Shown in pieces: positions 6,186 to 8,371 of a DNA stretch of 8,371 nt. The notes beneath the pieces are model-generated. The model was not told the origin of the DNA. It did no database searches and was given only the letters and a program-made list of their open reading frames with translations. Source of the stretch: an uncultured Lachnospiraceae bacterium (lineage in GTDB: Bacteria > Bacillota > Clostridia > Lachnospirales > Lachnospiraceae). Location: positions 1 to 8,371 of the forward strand of contig CAMWMO010000040.1 in the NCBI GenBank assembly GCA_947175305.1, written 5' to 3'. The position numbers and the translations under genes were made by a program. The stretch's first letter is position 1; every line of letters starts with the position of its first letter.

Positions 6186-7511
6186 TTATTCCAGCTTCGT
6201 TCCTGTCAAGGTTACGATCGAGTTAGTATTGTCGTCATGTTGGTAAACCTTTACTTCCATGGAATAGATCCGGTCTTTCTGTTCCTTGGCGTTGTCGCCC
6301 GTAAGCGACCGGATACTGTTCCTGACCGGCTCCCCGACCGCAACATACTCCACGCCGGTATCTCCGCCATACATGGAAGCTCCCGTATTGTTATCGTATA
6401 TCGAAAGACGGGTATGACTTCCCGTTCCCGCTCCTACGGTTCCATCCAGATTCAGATTGGTATAGTAGGTTCCGCACAGCTCGCCTTCCGCGTTTCTGCT
6501 GTCATAGATCTCAATCTTAGGCTGGTAAGCCATGGGCACAGCCCGGACATCGGTGTCGGAGCCATCCTCCAGAATATCCTGCCTTACCAGATAGAAATTC
6601 ACCGGGAGAGACTCTTCATTCTCTATCACGATGAGATCCTCCGCAACCTTATAGTTCCTTCCCATATAGTCGATCGTATCCCCGATCTCCGGTATTCCCT
6701 TTGCATCATATCGGGGGGCAAAAAACAGGAACACGTTTTGTAATTCCACCTGATTTCCGTCCTCATCCGTCTTCTGCGAATTATTATAAATGATCGTTTC
6801 ATCCGTGTACCGCTGGCATCCGGCCGTCATCACCTCCACCGGCGCAAAATATTCGTAGTTCACACTCACGATCGTATTGGTCTTAGAGCCCTCGTTCACC
6901 TGATAGACCCGGACCGTGATCTTTCTTGCCAGTCCATTGCCTAGGGTATTCCTCGTCAGAGCTGATATGTAATCACCCGGCGTTGCACCGGCCGAAAGCT
7001 TATTGCTGTAGAACCACCCATACACGTTTTCGTCATAGCCGCTAAAATTCCTGGCATTTCTTATCGGCTGCACGAAACTGCCGGCATCCAGCTCTCCGAC
7101 CGTATTAATGTACAGAAGATCCTTGGTATTCGTATTATAATAACGGCTGGTATTATATTCTCTCTCCGGATTCAGCTTGACGACCACATCAAATCGGGAC
7201 GCCGATGCGCCGGAGTCGTCGTTGGTGATATTACTTCTCTCAAAAACGTAGCTCCCGTCAGCTTCCGGCCCTGTCACCGTGTAAGCAAACTTCGCGGGAT
7301 CCAGCAGATCCTCTATTTTTTCCTTCTCGAAGACCTCCATTTCATTCTGTGCAAGCGTAGTCGCCCGCATGAGCTGCTTACTTTTTGTATTCATACGATG
7401 GGATGAAACAAAGCTGTGGAACATCGGAACGATGATGACCGCCAGTACCACAACTGCGATCAATACTTCCAGTATGGAAAAACCACTGTTATCTTCCCTG
7501 ACCTTATCCAT
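6186..7511 (-). CDS. PilV/GspI-like minor pilin with extended ectodomain (441 aa)
   Basis: A ten-residue leader ends in NSG, followed by FSILEVLIAVVVLAVIIVPM, giving Gly10|Phe11 as the prepilin peptidase site and Glu15 at mature +5. The helix continues into ATTLAQNEMEVFEKEKIEDL, the arrangement seen in PilV and GspI, whose hallmark is a LAQN/LAEN-type helix ending in Glu-Leu-rich residues. GspI proteins are about 120 residues and PilV about 130-200, so roughly 250 extra residues form an ectodomain of mixed strands (for example KITVRVYQVNEGS and VSVNYEYFAPVEV) that I do not recognise. The start is supported by AGGAG seven bases upstream. The gene begins 20 bp after the PilO-like stop and ends 26 bp before the PilX/GspK-like gene. 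It probably acts as a core member of the minor pilin initiation complex (inference). Confidence 0.82.
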   Translation of the reverse strand: MDKVREDNSGFSILEVLIAVVVLAVIIVPMFHSFVSSHRMNTKSKQLMRATTLAQNEMEVFEKEKIEDLLDPAKFAYTVTGPEADGSYVFERSNITNDDSGASASRFDVVVKLNPEREYNTSRYYNTNTKDLLYINTVGELDAGSFVQPIRNARNFSGYDENVYGWFYSNKLSAGATPGDYISALTRNTLGNGLARKITVRVYQVNEGSKTNTIVSVNYEYFAPVEVMTAGCQRYTDETIIYNNSQKTDEDGNQVELQNVFLFFAPRYDAKGIPEIGDTIDYMGRNYKVAEDLIVIENEESLPVNFYLVRQDILEDGSDTDVRAVPMAYQPKIEIYDSRNAEGELCGTYYTNLNLDGTVGAGTGSHTRLSIYDNNTGASMYGGDTGVEYVAVGEPVRNSIRSLTGDNAKEQKDRIYSMEVKVYQHDDNTNSIVTLTGTKLE

Positions 7512-7518
7512 CGTCCCG

Positions 7519-7523
7519 CTCCT
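7519..7523 (-). promoter_or_regulatory. Ribosome binding site for the PilV/GspI-like gene
   Basis: AGGAG sits seven bases before ATG 7511 within the 20-bp gap after the PilO-like gene. It confirms the short ten-residue leader. Confidence 0.7.
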
Positions 7524-7531
7524 TTCCTCTG

Positions 7532-8284
7532 TTATTCTTCCTCGCTCTCTTCAGCCTCTTGCGCGTTCTCTCCGTCTCCTTCTTCCCGATCCGCCTCCCC
7601 AGCGTCATTCACTTCCTGAACCTGACTTCCATTCATCACGCCGAAGAAGTTATCCGTTCCGGTAGGAACCCCTAAAATGTCTGTTACGACATAAGGCTGC
7701 TCTACTCCGTACAGATAATAGAAATCCAGCAGCATGGTCCCCTGCAGGTAACCGACGTCGGTCACCGTAAGATTCACATTGGATACGGATTTTCTGGTCG
7801 ATATTCCGTATACATAATTCAGCACATTCTTCAGACCGTTGTTTGTCGTCGTAAATGTCACCGTGCTCTGTCTGGTGATCATGCCGATGCCGTCATCCGT
7901 CGCTTCGTATCCGTCGAAGGTTGTCGTCCCGGGATAGATCACAGGCACCTCTGTTCCCATATTGACCGCGGATACGCTCACATCATTGGCATCGACCAAT
8001 TCCATATTATCCAGATACATGATCATATCTTCCACCTGGACGCCCGCAGGGAAGTTATGGACGATCTCCTCACCCTCCTGATGCATCCGTTCCGTATCCG
8101 CTATGTATTCATCCTTTCTTGCATCCAGGATCTCCAGCCGGTTTACGACCTTCTGCAATTCTTCATTTTCCGCCTCGACAACCTCTGTCTTCTCCACATA
8201 GCTCTTGTATACAAACTGCCACGAAAGGACTCCCAACAGGACTCCCAGCGCCGCCAGCAGTTGAAACACATTTTCCTTTTTCAT
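7532..8284 (-). CDS. pilO: PilO-like inner-membrane alignment-complex protein (250 aa)
   Basis: PilO proteins pair with PilN through membrane and coiled-coil segments and link the cytoplasmic PilM/ATPase to the pilus. Here, residues 1-5 are cytoplasmic (MKKEN) and residues 7-26 form one membrane helix. Residues 30-75 are a charged, heptad-rich coiled coil (EKTEVVEAENEELQKVVNRL). Residues 80-205 alternate strands and helices in the way expected for the ferredoxin-like PilO domain, with a GYLQGTMLLDFYYLYG strand near the end. Residues 225-250 are a disordered Glu/Asp/Ala tail, which is not usual for Gram-negative PilO. Length and topology fit the family. The start is fixed by AGGAGG six bases upstream. 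Position between an upstream gene of probable PilN type and a minor-pilin cluster agrees with this role. Identity rests on topology and context because PilO sequences are poorly conserved; a related GspM-like protein is the main alternative. Confidence 0.72.
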   Translation of the reverse strand: MKKENVFQLLAALGVLLGVLSWQFVYKSYVEKTEVVEAENEELQKVVNRLEILDARKDEYIADTERMHQEGEEIVHNFPAGVQVEDMIMYLDNMELVDANDVSVSAVNMGTEVPVIYPGTTTFDGYEATDDGIGMITRQSTVTFTTTNNGLKNVLNYVYGISTRKSVSNVNLTVTDVGYLQGTMLLDFYYLYGVEQPYVVTDILGVPTGTDNFFGVMNGSQVQEVNDAGEADREEGDGENAQEAEESEEE

Positions 8285-8290
8285 AAGCCG

Positions 8291-8297
8291 CCTCCTA
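8291..8297 (-). promoter_or_regulatory. Ribosome binding site overlapping the upstream stop codon
   Basis: TAGGAGG contains the TAG stop of the upstream gene and a full AGGAGG, six bases before ATG 8284. The layout repeats that seen at 3721-3726 and suggests coupled synthesis of two partner proteins. Confidence 0.8.
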
Positions 8298-8371
8298 TTC
8301 TTCCGCGTCCGCCGGTTCTTCCGAACCTGCTGACGCTTCTGACTCTGCCGATGCTTCTCCCATTATGTTGT
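8295..8371 (-). CDS. C-terminal end of an upstream gene, possibly PilN-like (partial)
   Basis: Only the last 24 codons and the stop are visible. They read NIM, then GEASAESEASAGSEEP, then ADAEE. The sequence is an Ala/Ser/Glu low-complexity tail and carries no family signature. In type IV pilus operons the gene directly before pilO is usually pilN, so a PilN-type product is the likeliest guess from position alone. The tail resembles the acidic tail of the adjacent PilO-like protein. Confidence 0.55.
   Translation of the reverse strand, partial: NIMGEASAESEASAGSEEPADAEE

Noticed and set aside
6160..6209. Possible internal promoter before the PilX/GspK-like gene
   Set aside because: TTGACA (minus strand, 6209-6204) is a perfect -35 box and the 26-bp gap is AT-rich, but the hexamers at 15-18 bases spacing match the -10 consensus at only about three of six bases. 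The better TAAAAT is 23 bases away. TTGACA also codes for Leu-Thr in the PilV/GspI-like gene, so chance is likely.
5380..6246. Long plus-strand open frame opposite the PilX/GspK-like gene
   Set aside because: Its translation is rich in His, Ile and Arg with no domain, and it is antisense to a clear prepilin N-terminus. It is a codon-bias shadow, as are the open frames at 1263-1973 and 3649-4296 on the plus strand.

Overview
The window is one tightly packed run of genes, all on the minus strand, so transcription runs from high to low coordinates. Strong AGGAG-type ribosome binding sites, a GTG start, moderate GC content and acidic secreted proteins suggest a monoderm Firmicute. Lachnospiraceae or a related Clostridia family fits best; this is inferred from style, not from any marker gene. 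The content is part of a type IV pilus or type II secretion-like (type IV filament) locus.

In transcription order, the window opens with the last 24 codons of an unidentified gene (8371-8295), a PilN-type protein by position only. Next is a PilO-like single-pass inner-membrane protein (8284-7532). Four proteins with prepilin-type N-termini follow: PilV/GspI-like (7511-6186), a very large PilX/GspK-like protein without Glu at +5 (6159-3724), a FimT/FimU/GspH-like pilin (3713-3120) and a PilW/GspJ-like pilin with an Ig-like ectodomain (3092-1116). An intrinsic-terminator-like hairpin lies at 1095-1057. Just after it comes a secreted protein (1026 to beyond position 1) with a cleavable signal peptide, an N-terminal domain reminiscent of DUF5057 proteins, and an Asp/Gly-rich tail with a 39-bp tandem repeat. 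The window edge cuts that gene.

Gaps between genes are 10 to 27 bp, except for the 89 bp that hold the hairpin. Two junctions place the upstream stop codon inside the next ribosome binding site, which suggests translational coupling.

The working model is that the PilO-like protein (with its likely PilN partner) forms part of the membrane alignment complex. The four minor pilins would form the H-I-J-K type initiation or tip complex. The secreted protein, placed directly after the minor pilins as PilY1 is in Gram-negative bacteria, could be a tip-associated or exported partner. The main oddity is the size of three minor pilins (441, 811 and 658 residues), far above the usual 150-330 of their families. 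No major pilin, assembly ATPase, platform protein or prepilin peptidase lies in the window. No RNA genes, insertion sequences or CRISPR arrays were seen, and there is no gene-free stretch longer than about 90 bp.
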